Positions 33,281 through 41,409 of a stretch of 64,000 bases of DNA are shown here, one piece after another. The DNA comes from Clostridium sp. (GTDB taxonomy: Bacteria > Bacillota > Clostridia > Clostridiales > Clostridiaceae), in the NCBI RefSeq assembly GCF_022482905.1, contig NZ_JAKVOI010000001.1:2729958-2793957 (forward strand), given 5' to 3'. The notes beneath the pieces are model-generated. The model was given only the letters and a program-made list of their open reading frames with translations. It made no database searches and was not told the origin of the DNA. How positions within the stretch are numbered: position 1 is the first letter of the stretch; each line of letters starts with the position of its first letter. The position numbers and the translations under genes are program-made.

Positions 33281-33688
33281 CTATTCACTAATATTCAATT
33301 GTCTTTTTAATCCTTCTTGAAGAACATGAGAAAAATTCAAATGAGCTTCTTCAGCTTCTGTATTAAGCCATGCTGGCACTGTCAAAGTTTTTTTTACAGC
33401 CTTATTGTCATATTCTCTTATAACTTTTTTAAATTCAACTTTAACCAATATAGCTACTTGATTTTTCTTTAATTCTATTTTATTAATTTTAGTTGCCTCA
33501 GGTATAATAACTTTATCCTGGTATAAATCAAATAAACATAGTTTCAATGCATCCTCTGCCATTATATATGCTTCCTCTAACGTTTCTCCACAGGTTATTA
33601 TTTCTTCAAAGTCAGGAAAACTCACATTATAATCATTTTCTGCCATAGTAGTTACTACTGCTGGAAAAACATATATATCCTTATACAT
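33281..33688 (-). CDS. hicB: HicB family antitoxin
   Basis: This 135-residue protein has the N-terminal partial RNase H-like fold of HicB (PAVVTTMAENDYNVSFPDFE, then GETLEEAYIMAEDALKL) that covers the toxin site, and a C-terminal stretch (about 95-135, TVPAWLNTEAEEAHLNFSHV) resembling a ribbon-helix-helix or HTH DNA-binding part. It lies downstream of hicA, the common order. The pair would be autoregulated at the palindrome ahead of hicA. It is somewhat longer than minimal HicB because of the DNA-binding tail. Confidence 0.88.
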   Translation of the reverse strand: MYKDIYVFPAVVTTMAENDYNVSFPDFEEIITCGETLEEAYIMAEDALKLCLFDLYQDKVIIPEATKINKIELKKNQVAILVKVEFKKVIREYDNKAVKKTLTVPAWLNTEAEEAHLNFSHVLQEGLKRQLNISE

Positions 33689-33748
33689 ACTTCATATCAT
33701 CCTTTCAATTTATTTTATTAATTTTATATGTGAACTTAACTGCTAGGG

Positions 33749-33934
33749 CTATTTAAGCCCCAACCGTCTAAGTATTGAATTCAATGTTCCTCGTGGTATC
33801 TCTTTTGTACCATGATAAGGTATAATTACTGGTTTAGGGAAATTCTTATGTACTAATTTAATATGAGAACCACGTTGAGTTTTTACTTCCCATCCTTTAC
33901 TCTGTGCGATTTCAACTATTTCTTTGCTATTCAT
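33749..33934 (-). CDS. hicA: HicA mRNA interferase toxin
   Basis: The protein of 61 residues has the double-stranded-RNA-binding-like HicA fold: MNSKEIVEIAQSKGWEVKTQ, with the catalytic-type histidine in RGSHIKLVH and a basic tail (RGTLNSILRRLGLK). HicA cleaves mRNA independently of the ribosome and is neutralised by HicB. An excellent AGGAGGGGGAG site precedes the ATG. It is separated from hicB by 60 bp. Confidence 0.9.
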   Translation of the reverse strand: MNSKEIVEIAQSKGWEVKTQRGSHIKLVHKNFPKPVIIPYHGTKEIPRGTLNSILRRLGLK

Positions 33935-33952
33935 TATCTCCCCCTCCTGACA

Positions 33953-33986
33953 ATTATATTATATCATACGTATAATACGTGTTAAA
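33953..33986 (-). promoter_or_regulatory. hicAB promoter with palindromic operator
   Basis: The minus strand has TATAAT (33958-33963) and a weak -35 TTTAAC (33981-33986) 17 bp upstream. The spacer contains a perfect 13-bp palindrome, ACGTATTATACGT (33968-33980). This is a likely binding site for HicB repressing its own operon. Confidence 0.7.
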
Positions 33987-34017
33987 GTGCTTTTTATAAT
34001 AAAAAAATGATAGCTTT

Positions 34018-34200
34018 CTATTTACAGCTATCACCATACATTTTATCCCATTTCACAATATCCTCCAATATCTTCTCACGCCGCCTATACGCAGTGCTCC
34101 TAACGCCACCATACATCTCACTTACTGAATAACATTGTGCCAAGAACTTCACCCCTTGGCCCTTTTCTTTTGTAGAATATAAAAACACCATAGAATTCAA
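34018..34200 (-). pseudogene. Short phage-regulator-like fragment
   Basis: This frame of up to 60 codons ends with GGVRSTAYRRREKILEDIVK, a helix-turn-helix-like segment reminiscent of small phage regulators (ArpU or RinA type), and WDKMYGDSCK. The start is unclear; a TTG with AAGGGGTGA upstream would give only about 40 residues. It is probably a remnant. Assignment is weak. Confidence 0.3.
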
Positions 34201-34337
34201 TTTTCAAAGAACAATTTATCTAGTTATTTATATTTCAATTTCTTTCTCATTCCAGGAATTTGGCCCCCGATTTTTTCTTTCAATTAAGTGTACCTACACT
34301 CAAATACTTTAATATACTAATCTTGAGGTGAACTACA

Positions 34338-34493
34338 TTGTCAACTTTCGGCTCAATAACGCCTGAAGAATTATCTCTCTTAGCAAATTTGGTCGCATTC
34401 GAACTTACGAAAGGCAAATCAGCTAACGACAATAACGTATTGGGTAATTTTCTAACTGCCGTTGCAGCTGATATCCTTGTTATATTCATTTAA
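34338..34493 (+). CDS. Small 51-residue protein, TTG start
   Basis: A TTG at 34338 with GAGGTG (34325-34330) at 7-nt spacing opens a 51-codon frame, (M)STFGSITPEELSLLANLVA... The first part is polar, the middle holds KGKSANDNN, and the end is hydrophobic (FLTAVAADILVIFI). Similar tiny proteins with the TPEEL...LTKGKS pattern seem to occur repeatedly in clostridia, but I know no function. The opposite strand has a longer open frame, but no ribosome site. A terminator-like hairpin (34515-34533) follows and is shared with the minus-strand RNA. Confidence 0.6.
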   Translation: MSTFGSITPEELSLLANLVAFELTKGKSANDNNVLGNFLTAVAADILVIFI

Positions 34494-34504
34494 CACTTTC
34501 ATCA

Positions 34505-34765
34505 GAAAAATATAGCAGCCTATAAAAGGCTGCCAATCCGCACCGTCGGTGCATTGTCAAGCTAGCTGACCTGGTTTTTGACCCCACACCCGCCTGCTGG
34601 AGATTTTGCTACCCGGAATTAACCTCTCACTAATAACTCTCTCGTACTCTTCATACGGCAGGACTTACTTCTAAACCGCACCATGCTCATCAAATATTTT
34701 ATTTAATTTACGTGGATCGCTTTGCCTGCGACTGGCATCGACTTTCAACCACAGACCTAACTTAA
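34505..34765 (-). ncRNA. Structured non-coding RNA downstream of comFC, possibly raiA-motif
   Basis: A stand-alone minus-strand unit: promoter at 34773-34800, about 260 nt of GC-richer, non-coding sequence (segments such as GTTGAAAGTCGATGCC, GGCAAAGCGATCCACG, AATTCCGGGTAGC and ACCGACGGTGCGG) and a terminator (GCAGCC/GGCTGC, 34515-34533, then TATATTTTTC). The raiA-motif RNA of clostridia lies upstream of raiA/hpf near comFC, and this position fits if the 9-kb accessory block has been inserted in between. The class call rests on position and general features. Confidence 0.6.
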
Positions 34766-34772
34766 CACAATA

Positions 34773-34800
34773 ATTATACTCTACTTCTAGCTCCAGTCAA
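34773..34800 (-). promoter_or_regulatory. Promoter for the structured RNA
   Basis: On the minus strand, TTGACT (34800-34795) and TATAAT (34778-34773) are 16 bp apart. It overlaps the 3' end of comFC, so the RNA is made separately from the comF operon. Confidence 0.75.
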
Positions 34801-35454
34801 TATTATAATTTTGCCTGCACCACTATTTTTTAATTCAAGAGCGGAATAAAAGGCTGTGGCACCAGTTGTTACAACATCATCAACAAGTAAAATATTTTTA
34901 TTTTTCACTATATTTTTATCTATGATTTTAAAGCTGCCCTCTATATTATTCCATCTGTCCCTTTTATCTAAACCTATTTGGTCCTTGGTACTTTTAACTT
35001 TAGAAAGACAGGATTTAACAGGCCTATCCACATAATTTTTCAAAGTTCTTGCCAGGTACTCGCTCTGATTATATCCTCTTTTTTTCAAATCTTTTTTTAT
35101 CATCGGAACATAGGTTATTATATCAAACTCCAGTTTGTTGGCTTCTATAGTTCTATACATATATTCAGCCATAACATCTCCCGACCTAAAAGAATTCTTA
35201 TACTTTAATTTAATTATAAGCTCAACTACCGCCCCTGAATAATAAGCAGCACTATAACAGTCAAATCCCATATCATTTAAGGCAATATTCATCTTGTCCC
35301 TGCAGATCATTATTTTATTTGCACAACATTCACATATAAATTTGTCAGAGTAAAGTTCATGTCCACAAATAACACAAGTTTCATCATCACAATATATTAC
35401 CGACAATATACAATCTCTGATATTTTTCAGACTCTTAATAATCCCATGTTCCAT
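34774..35454 (-). CDS. comFC: ComF-family phosphoribosyltransferase-like protein
   Basis: This 226-residue protein has an N-terminal zinc ribbon (CVICGHELYSDKFICECCANKI) and a C-terminal phosphoribosyltransferase fold with the PRPP loop ILLVDDVVTTGAT. In competent Bacillus, ComFC helps DNA uptake with ComFA; in anaerobes its role is less clear. It overlaps the ComFA-like gene by 8 bp, so translation is coupled. A strong RNA promoter begins inside its last codons. Confidence 0.9.
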   Translation of the reverse strand: MEHGIIKSLKNIRDCILSVIYCDDETCVICGHELYSDKFICECCANKIMICRDKMNIALNDMGFDCYSAAYYSGAVVELIIKLKYKNSFRSGDVMAEYMYRTIEANKLEFDIITYVPMIKKDLKKRGYNQSEYLARTLKNYVDRPVKSCLSKVKSTKDQIGLDKRDRWNNIEGSFKIIDKNIVKNKNILLVDDVVTTGATAFYSALELKNSGAGKIIILTGARSRV

Positions 35455-36434
35455 GCTTCCTTATTAAAATTCCTCGTTATATATTTAGCCTTCTCCATAT
35501 TCGTGGTCTCACAGTTAGCTAAAAATATAACCTCCCCTTTCAGATCTTTTTTATTCCTTACTACACTTCCACACAAATATATAAAGTCTTTATAAGTAAA
35601 ATTTGAATTATCCGCAAAATAAACCATTATATCAAAGTTTTTTATATATGGAGCAACTTCCTTGAGACAGTTTGTAACAAGTACTGCATCTTCTATATTT
35701 ATAAATTTCAATATAAGTTTTTTGCTAAATCTGTTTCCAGAAAGACATATTGTATTTTTCAAGAAATTGCTGCAATATTGTTTTATATAATGAGATACCT
35801 TTTTAACCTTGTCTTCATCCGGAACAAATATTACAACCTTTCTTCCTGTATTTATAGACCATTTTAAATAATCATAGACAACAAATGGTATATCTTTATT
35901 TATATCAATCCTCGTAAGTATCGTCCTTGGTTCAATCATGGGAACTCTGCTGTTCTTTACAGGGAATAATATGCTTTCGGAATTTTTGAATACTTCCTCT
36001 ATGGAATAAGCAATGACTTTATTGTTGTCATTTGAAAATTTGCTCAAGACATCCAGTATTTCACGTTTATCATGATGTGAAAAACTGCTTACGTCATCAT
36101 ATATTATAAGATCCAAATTTTCATTAAGACCTGCAGCCGTAGTAAAATCGCAAATTTTTAAATTTGAACTGCCATACTCTTCAGTATCTTTTATATAACT
36201 ATAATTTTTTAAATCCGTATGCTTTTTTATACTTTCTATTATGCTTATTGGGGGACGGTACTCATCCGTTATATATAGTACCTTCTTGTTTTCACAAATG
36301 TACTTTTCAATAATTTCAACAAATATTTCTGTAGAATTATATGGGATTGAGATAATATTCAAAAATCTCTTATTTCCTTTAGCCCATTTCATTATCATTT
36401 CAATTATTTTATTTTTCTCTTCCTGGAAACTCAT
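35427..36434 (-). CDS. Degenerate ComFA-like helicase protein
   Basis: This 335-residue protein occupies the comFA position between recD2 and comFC. It keeps the two-domain helicase outline (for example KVVIFVPDEDKVKKVSHYIK, AVLVTNCLKEVAPYIKNFD), but the Walker A motif is absent (region NIISIPYNSTEIF in place of a GxGKT loop) and the DEAD-type box is replaced by LIIYDDVSSFSH. It probably lacks ATPase activity. The ATG at 36434 overlaps the recD2 end; an earlier in-frame start is possible. Whether it functions is unknown. Confidence 0.65.
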   Translation of the reverse strand: MSFQEEKNKIIEMIMKWAKGNKRFLNIISIPYNSTEIFVEIIEKYICENKKVLYITDEYRPPISIIESIKKHTDLKNYSYIKDTEEYGSSNLKICDFTTAAGLNENLDLIIYDDVSSFSHHDKREILDVLSKFSNDNNKVIAYSIEEVFKNSESILFPVKNSRVPMIEPRTILTRIDINKDIPFVVYDYLKWSINTGRKVVIFVPDEDKVKKVSHYIKQYCSNFLKNTICLSGNRFSKKLILKFINIEDAVLVTNCLKEVAPYIKNFDIMVYFADNSNFTYKDFIYLCGSVVRNKKDLKGEVIFLANCETTNMEKAKYITRNFNKEAWNMGLLRV

Positions 36435-38670
36435 CTTTTCCCAAAGTAACATCTTCTTCACTCTCCATTATATCCATTATTCTATTTTTTAATAACGAAT
36501 ATCTTTCAAAACTTCTATTATTATCTATCATAAATTTAAGTGCCTTCAAATCACCTACAAGAACAACCATCTGCTTTGCTCTTGTTATAGCTGTATACAA
36601 TAAATTTCTATTCATAAAAAAATTTGATCCCATAAATACCGGCATTATAATTACTGGAAATTCACTTCCCTGACTTTTATGTATAGTTATTGCATATGCC
36701 AGCTCAATTTCATCTAAATATATATTATCATATATGACTCTCTTGTCATCATCAAATATTACAGTTATATTATTATTTTCATTATCTATATCTTCTATAT
36801 ATCCCACATCTCCATTGAATATGCCAAGTCCCTTCTCCTCTTTATCCGAAAGCAGTGTCCAATTCAGGGAATAGTCATTTTTTGTCTGCATGACTTTATC
36901 ACCTACTCTAAAAATTGTATCTCTGAATTCCCTTTGTTTCCTATCAGAACTTTCAGGATTCAGGATATTTTGCAATTTTTTATTGAGATTTGACACTCCC
37001 AGAAGACCTTTTCTCATAGGAGAAACCACCTGGATATGATTCAATTTATTCCATGATTTATTGAATCTAGGCAGCCTGGTATTTACCAATTCAATTAAAG
37101 TATCCAATATCTTATTTGGATCCGTGCATTCTATAAAATAGAAATCCCTATCTTTCTTGTTTATAAACGGCATTTCACCAGAATTTATTCTATGTGCATT
37201 TACTATTATCATGCTCTCTTTTGACTGCCTGAATATTTCCTTTAATCTTATTACTTTAATACATTTACTGTCTATGAAATCCCTAAGTACATTACCCGGT
37301 CCCACCGAAGGAAGTTGATCTGAATCTCCTACTATTATAATTCGCGTTCCAATGGATATTGCCTTCAGCAGGTTATTCATAAGCATTATATCTATCATGG
37401 AAGCTTCATCTATTATAACTACATCACATTCCAAGGGCGTTTCTTCACTTTTTGAAAAGAACAATGCCTCTTCATCACGAGGTACCCCCATTTCAAGAAG
37501 TCTATGTATGGTTTTTGATTCTCTTCCTGTAGATTCAGACATTCTCTTTGCAGCCCTTCCTGTAGGTGCTGCCATAAGGACTTTCATATTTAATTTTTCA
37601 AATATATCAGCTATACAATTTATTATCGTAGTTTTTCCTGTACCAGGACCTCCCGTTATTATCTCTACTCCATTTTGAAATGCGCCCCTTATTGCATCTT
37701 TTTGGGATTCGGCAAATTGTATATTATTCAAGGCTTCAAAATTTGTAATCTCTTTTTCTATATCTATATTTATTTCATCATACTTATTGAATTGAAGATA
37801 CAAAATTTTTTTTGTTACACTAAGTTCACAGTAATAGTAGGTAGGTAAAAATACACAGATTTCATCTTTTGATTTTTCCAGCTTAAGTTTTCCTTTAAGC
37901 GAACTATCATATATATTCTCCTCTATTTCCTCCCTTGTTACATTAAGTACACCCTCCGATTCCTCTACAAGCTTTTTAAGCGGCATATATGTATTCCCAA
38001 AATTACAGAACCTGCTTACTATATATTTTATTCCACTTTGTATCCTGAAAGGCGAATTAGCTTCTATTCCGAGACTTCTTGCTATCCTGTCTGCAATTTT
38101 AAATCCTATTCCAGATATCTCATCTGTAAGAACATATGGATTTTCTTTTACCGTCTTTATGGAGTCCGCACCAAATCTTTTATGTATTTTCACACACTGA
38201 TTCGCACTTATTCCATAGGTCTGCAAGAATATCATTATATTCCTGACCTCACTTTGTTTTGAATAGGATTCACATATAAGATTTATTTTTTTTTCTCCTA
38301 TTCCTTCTATTTCTCTCAATCTTTCAATATGATTATCCATTATATCCAGAGTCTTATCTCCAAATTTATCGACTATCTTTTTTGCAGTAACAGGTCCTAT
38401 ACCAGATATAGCTCCAGATGACAGATATCTTTCAATACCAACTTTAGTATCTGGTATTATTTCTTCGGAATATTTGATTTTAAACTGCTGTCCAAAATGC
38501 GGATGGGTTACCCATTCTCCCATAAATTTCAAATTCTGTCCTTCCATAATAAAAGGTACATTCCCGACTATAGTCACAACACCGCTTTTGTTTTTTAATT
38601 TGGCAACCACATATCCATTATCTTCATTCTGGAATACTATATCATCTATAATACCTTGTATTTCCTGCAT
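36409..38670 (-). CDS. recD2: RecD2-family SF1B DNA helicase
   Basis: A 753-residue protein with an N-terminal OB-like and HhH region (GPVTAKKIVDKFGDK; REIEGIGEKKINLI; YVLTDEISGIGFKIADRIA) and a RecA-like helicase core: Walker A GGPGTGKTTIINC, Walker B VVIIDEASMIDI, GDSDQLPSVGPG, and the final AITIHKSQGSEFP motif. RecD2 is a 5'-3' helicase outside a RecBCD complex, linked to DNA repair. The N-terminal length fits RecD2, not short RecD. It overlaps the comFA-like gene by 26 bp. Confidence 0.94.
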   Translation of the reverse strand: MQEIQGIIDDIVFQNEDNGYVVAKLKNKSGVVTIVGNVPFIMEGQNLKFMGEWVTHPHFGQQFKIKYSEEIIPDTKVGIERYLSSGAISGIGPVTAKKIVDKFGDKTLDIMDNHIERLREIEGIGEKKINLICESYSKQSEVRNIMIFLQTYGISANQCVKIHKRFGADSIKTVKENPYVLTDEISGIGFKIADRIARSLGIEANSPFRIQSGIKYIVSRFCNFGNTYMPLKKLVEESEGVLNVTREEIEENIYDSSLKGKLKLEKSKDEICVFLPTYYYCELSVTKKILYLQFNKYDEINIDIEKEITNFEALNNIQFAESQKDAIRGAFQNGVEIITGGPGTGKTTIINCIADIFEKLNMKVLMAAPTGRAAKRMSESTGRESKTIHRLLEMGVPRDEEALFFSKSEETPLECDVVIIDEASMIDIMLMNNLLKAISIGTRIIIVGDSDQLPSVGPGNVLRDFIDSKCIKVIRLKEIFRQSKESMIIVNAHRINSGEMPFINKKDRDFYFIECTDPNKILDTLIELVNTRLPRFNKSWNKLNHIQVVSPMRKGLLGVSNLNKKLQNILNPESSDRKQREFRDTIFRVGDKVMQTKNDYSLNWTLLSDKEEKGLGIFNGDVGYIEDIDNENNNITVIFDDDKRVIYDNIYLDEIELAYAITIHKSQGSEFPVIIMPVFMGSNFFMNRNLLYTAITRAKQMVVLVGDLKALKFMIDNNRSFERYSLLKNRIMDIMESEEDVTLGKDEFPGREK

Positions 38671-38722
38671 AAAATCTCCCTACTTTTAAAAATTATATCA
38701 ATAAGTCAATTATAACACATTA

Positions 38723-38748
38723 GGCACGCATCATTTTAGATGCGTGCC
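38723..38748 (-). terminator. Hairpin after metK
   Basis: Perfect arms GGCACGCATC and GATGCGTGCC around a TAAAAT-type loop. The minus-strand T-run is poor, so it may be a terminator or stabiliser. Confidence 0.6.
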
Positions 38749-38753
38749 CACTG

Positions 38754-39929
38754 TTATAAATATTTTTTTATTTCATCCACCTTATTCAACTTTTCCCACG
38801 GCACATCTATATCTGTCCTTCCAAAATGCCCATATGCCGCTACTTGTCTATATATAGGTCTTCTCAAATTCAAATTTCTTATTATTGCTCCTGGTCTTAG
38901 ATCAAATACTTTATTTACTATATCAACTATGTCGTCTTCTGAAATCTTTCCGGTACCAAAGGTATCTACTTCTATGGATACCGGTTTAGCAACACCTATA
39001 GCATAGGCCAGCTGTATTTCCAGTTTGTCGGCCAGCCCTGATGCTACAAGGTTTTTTGCAACCCACCTTGCTGCATAAGCAGCTGATCTGTCAACCTTGG
39101 TTGGATCTTTTCCGGAAAATGCACCTCCGCCGTGTCTTCCATAACCACCATAAGTATCAACTATTATTTTTCTTCCTGTAAGTCCTGAATCACCCTGTGG
39201 ACCCCCGACTACAAATCTACCTGTAGGATTTATAAAATACCTTGTATTATCATCTAAAAATTTGGATGGTATTGTTGGTTTTATAACATTTTCTATTATA
39301 TCCCTGCTTATCTGTTCCTGACTTACATGTGGATCATGCTGTGATGATACAACTACAGTATCTATCCTTACCGGTTTGTCATTTTCATATTCCACCGTAA
39401 CTTGTGTTTTTCCATCCGGTCTTAAATAAGAAAGGGTCCCATCTTTTCTAACGGCTGTCAGCCTTTTTGCAAGTTTGTGTGCCATACTTATTGGAAGCGG
39501 CATATATTCCGGAGTTTCATTTGTAGCAAAGCCAAACATCATTCCTTGATCTCCCGCACCTATAGCATCTTCCTTGTCCATTGTACCGGATTTAGCTTCA
39601 AAAGCCTCATTTACTCCCATAGCTATATCTGATGACTGCTCATCTATTGAGGATATTACTGAACAAGTATCGCAGTCAAAGCCGTACTTTGCCCTTGTAT
39701 AGCCTATTTCCTTCACAGTTTTTCTAACTATTTTAGGAATGTCTACATAACATTTAGTTGATATTTCACCCATAACTAAAACCATTCCTGTTGTAGTTAT
39801 AGTTTCACAAGCTACCCTTCCTTCAGGATCCTGTGCCATTATTGCATCAAGTATAGCATCTGAAATTTGATCACACATTTTATCTGGATGCCCTTCTGTA
39901 ACCGACTCAGAAGTAAACAACTTTTTCAT
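38754..39929 (-). CDS. metK: S-adenosylmethionine synthetase
   Basis: The enzyme makes SAM from methionine and ATP. The 391 residues begin [20 protein letters not shown] (ATP-binding), with [12 protein letters not shown] and [20 protein letters not shown], all standard metal and substrate motifs. ATG 39929 has GGAGGGG upstream. An S-box with terminator precedes it, so expression falls when SAM is abundant. Together with the S-box on the chemoreceptor gene, this shows two SAM-I aptamers in 15 kb. Confidence 0.97.
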   Translation of the reverse strand: MKKLFTSESVTEGHPDKMCDQISDAILDAIMAQDPEGRVACETITTTGMVLVMGEISTKCYVDIPKIVRKTVKEIGYTRAKYGFDCDTCSVISSIDEQSSDIAMGVNEAFEAKSGTMDKEDAIGAGDQGMMFGFATNETPEYMPLPISMAHKLAKRLTAVRKDGTLSYLRPDGKTQVTVEYENDKPVRIDTVVVSSQHDPHVSQEQISRDIIENVIKPTIPSKFLDDNTRYFINPTGRFVVGGPQGDSGLTGRKIIVDTYGGYGRHGGGAFSGKDPTKVDRSAAYAARWVAKNLVASGLADKLEIQLAYAIGVAKPVSIEVDTFGTGKISEDDIVDIVNKVFDLRPGAIIRNLNLRRPIYRQVAAYGHFGRTDIDVPWEKLNKVDEIKKYL

Positions 39930-39950
39930 CTTTTTCCCCTCCATCTACAT

Positions 39951-39984
39951 AAAAATAAAAAACCTCTTTTATAAAAAAGAGGTT
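39951..39984 (-). terminator. Regulated terminator of the metK S-box
   Basis: AACCTCTTTTT and AAAAGAGGTT pair on the minus strand and are followed by TTTTTTATTTTT. Confidence 0.88.
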
Positions 39985-39997
39985 AATAAGCATTATC

Positions 39998-40100
39998 AAC
40001 TCTCTTATCTCGCAGGAATAACTGCAGGAATTGGCACCTTAGCATATTTACTGGTTGCCGGGTTTCACAGGGCCCTTTCCCTCCACCTCTCTTGATAAGA
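39998..40100 (-). promoter_or_regulatory. SAM-I riboswitch (S-box) controlling metK
   Basis: The minus strand reads CTCTTATCAAGAGAGGTGGA, GGGAAAGGGCCCTG, AAACCCGGCAACC, AAGGTGCCAATTCCTGC and closes with GCGAGATAAGAGAG. All S-box blocks are in order. Confidence 0.96.
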
Positions 40101-40145
40101 GTTTTAAATTATAAAATAAAAAACACTTTCTATAGTGTTTTTTTA

Positions 40146-40231
40146 TGGTGGAGGAAGATGGATTCGAACCATCGAAGTCAATGACAACAGATTTACAGTC
40201 TGCCCCCTTTAGCCACTCGGGAATTCCTCCA
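40146..40231 (-). tRNA. tRNA-Tyr (GTA), copy 1
   Basis: A class II tRNA with long variable arm; acceptor GGAGGAA pairs with TTCCTCC, the anticodon loop CTGTAAA holds GTA, and CCA is encoded. Confidence 0.95.
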
Positions 40232-40237
40232 TTTTTA

Positions 40238-40313
<76 letters not shown>

Positions 40314-40331
40314 CTATTCAATATTTTAATA

Positions 40332-40407
40332 TGGTGGGCACAACAGGGCTCGAACCTGTGACCCTCTGCTTGTAAGGCAGATGCTCTCCCAGCTGAGCTA
40401 TGCGCCC
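40332..40407 (-). tRNA. tRNA-Val (TAC)
   Basis: GGGCGCA pairs with TGTGCCC (one wobble), the loop CTTACAA carries TAC, and CCA is encoded. Confidence 0.95.
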
Positions 40408-40412
40408 TAAAT

Positions 40413-40498
40413 TGGTGGAGGAAGATGGATTCGAACCATCGAAGTCAATGACAACAGATTTACAGTCTGCCCCCTTTAGCCACTCGGGAATTCCTCCA
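40413..40498 (-). tRNA. tRNA-Tyr (GTA), copy 2
   Basis: The sequence is identical to copy 1 at 40146-40231 over the tRNA. Confidence 0.95.
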
Positions 40499-40504
40499 TT
40501 TTTA

Positions 40505-40580
<76 letters not shown>

Positions 40581-40626
40581 TTACTATGTAACTTGTCATC
40601 AGTTAACACACGCATTGACCTATGTT

Positions 40627-40655
40627 AGTATATCGTTTAGGCACTCCTTTTTCAA
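40627..40655 (-). promoter_or_regulatory. Promoter of the tRNA cluster
   Basis: On the minus strand TTGAAA (40655-40650) and TATACT (40632-40627) are 17 bp apart. It lies about 50 bp ahead of the first tRNA. Confidence 0.7.
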
Positions 40656-40862
40656 ATTTCATTTTTGGTGTATTCCCGCATTTAAATTGATTTAACTCAA
40701 CATTCCTTTATGTTTCTCAATAAATCACATTTTCACAATTTATATTTGCCACATTGTCTATTCTAATTTTTTATGCTGCCTCATATAAATTATATATGAT
40801 GTTTTAAACGGCTACATATTCACATTTTATGCAACAAAACACAATTTGAAGAGGTGAAAATT

Positions 40863-41408
40863 TTGAATAAAGTAAAGGTTAACTATAAAACTCCTATGGC
40901 ATATTATAAATTAGCAAGTTCTCTACGAAATTATATTGATAGAAACACAATCATAGTTTGTATTGGTACTGACAGATATATAGGTGACTGCCTCGGACCT
41001 CTGGTAGGCACATTGCTCAAATATAAACATTTCCCTCTTCCTGTATATGGTACAATACAGGAACCAATACATGCCCTAAATATTGACATGAAACTAAAGC
41101 ATATTACATCTCAACATAAGGAATGCAACATAATAGGCATAGACGCTTGCCTCGGAGATATCAATAATATAGGCGAAATACAAGTAAGAGATTTTCCAAT
41201 TCATCCAGGAAAAGGAGTAGGAAAATCCCTGCCAAATGTAGGAGAAACTTCAGTAATTGGCATAGTGGATTCAAATACAGGTAAAAATATCTTCAGCAGT
41301 TCAAATAATATAAGATTAAATTTAATTCTCTCTATGTCAGAAGTGATACTTAACTCCCTAATTCATGCATATTATCTGTATCTCAATGACAATATTGAAA
41401 ATATATAA
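40863..41408 (+). CDS. yyaC: YyaC-family sporulation protease-like protein
   Basis: The 181-residue protein matches the YyaC family, which resembles the germination protease GPR and is sporulation-linked. Conserved segments are IIVCIGTDRYIGDCLGPLVG, PVYGTIQEPIHALN, IIGIDACLGD and GVGKSLPNVGETSVIGIVD. The start is likely TTG at 40863 with GAGGTG 7 nt upstream; a GTG at 40854 would overlap that site. It is the only gene on its strand here and is convergent with mbl. A role in spore formation is inferred from the family. Confidence 0.88.
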   Translation: MNKVKVNYKTPMAYYKLASSLRNYIDRNTIIVCIGTDRYIGDCLGPLVGTLLKYKHFPLPVYGTIQEPIHALNIDMKLKHITSQHKECNIIGIDACLGDINNIGEIQVRDFPIHPGKGVGKSLPNVGETSVIGIVDSNTGKNIFSSSNNIRLNLILSMSEVILNSLIHAYYLYLNDNIENI

Positions 41409-41409
41409 C

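Noticed and set aside
34280..34489. Minus-strand frame of 69 codons opposite the small TTG gene
   Set aside because: It has no ribosome-binding site, while the plus-strand frame has a good one and a protein-like profile.
32116..34500. Intact prophage
   Set aside because: No capsid, portal, terminase or integrase genes are present; only an IS3 element, hicAB and small fragments occur.
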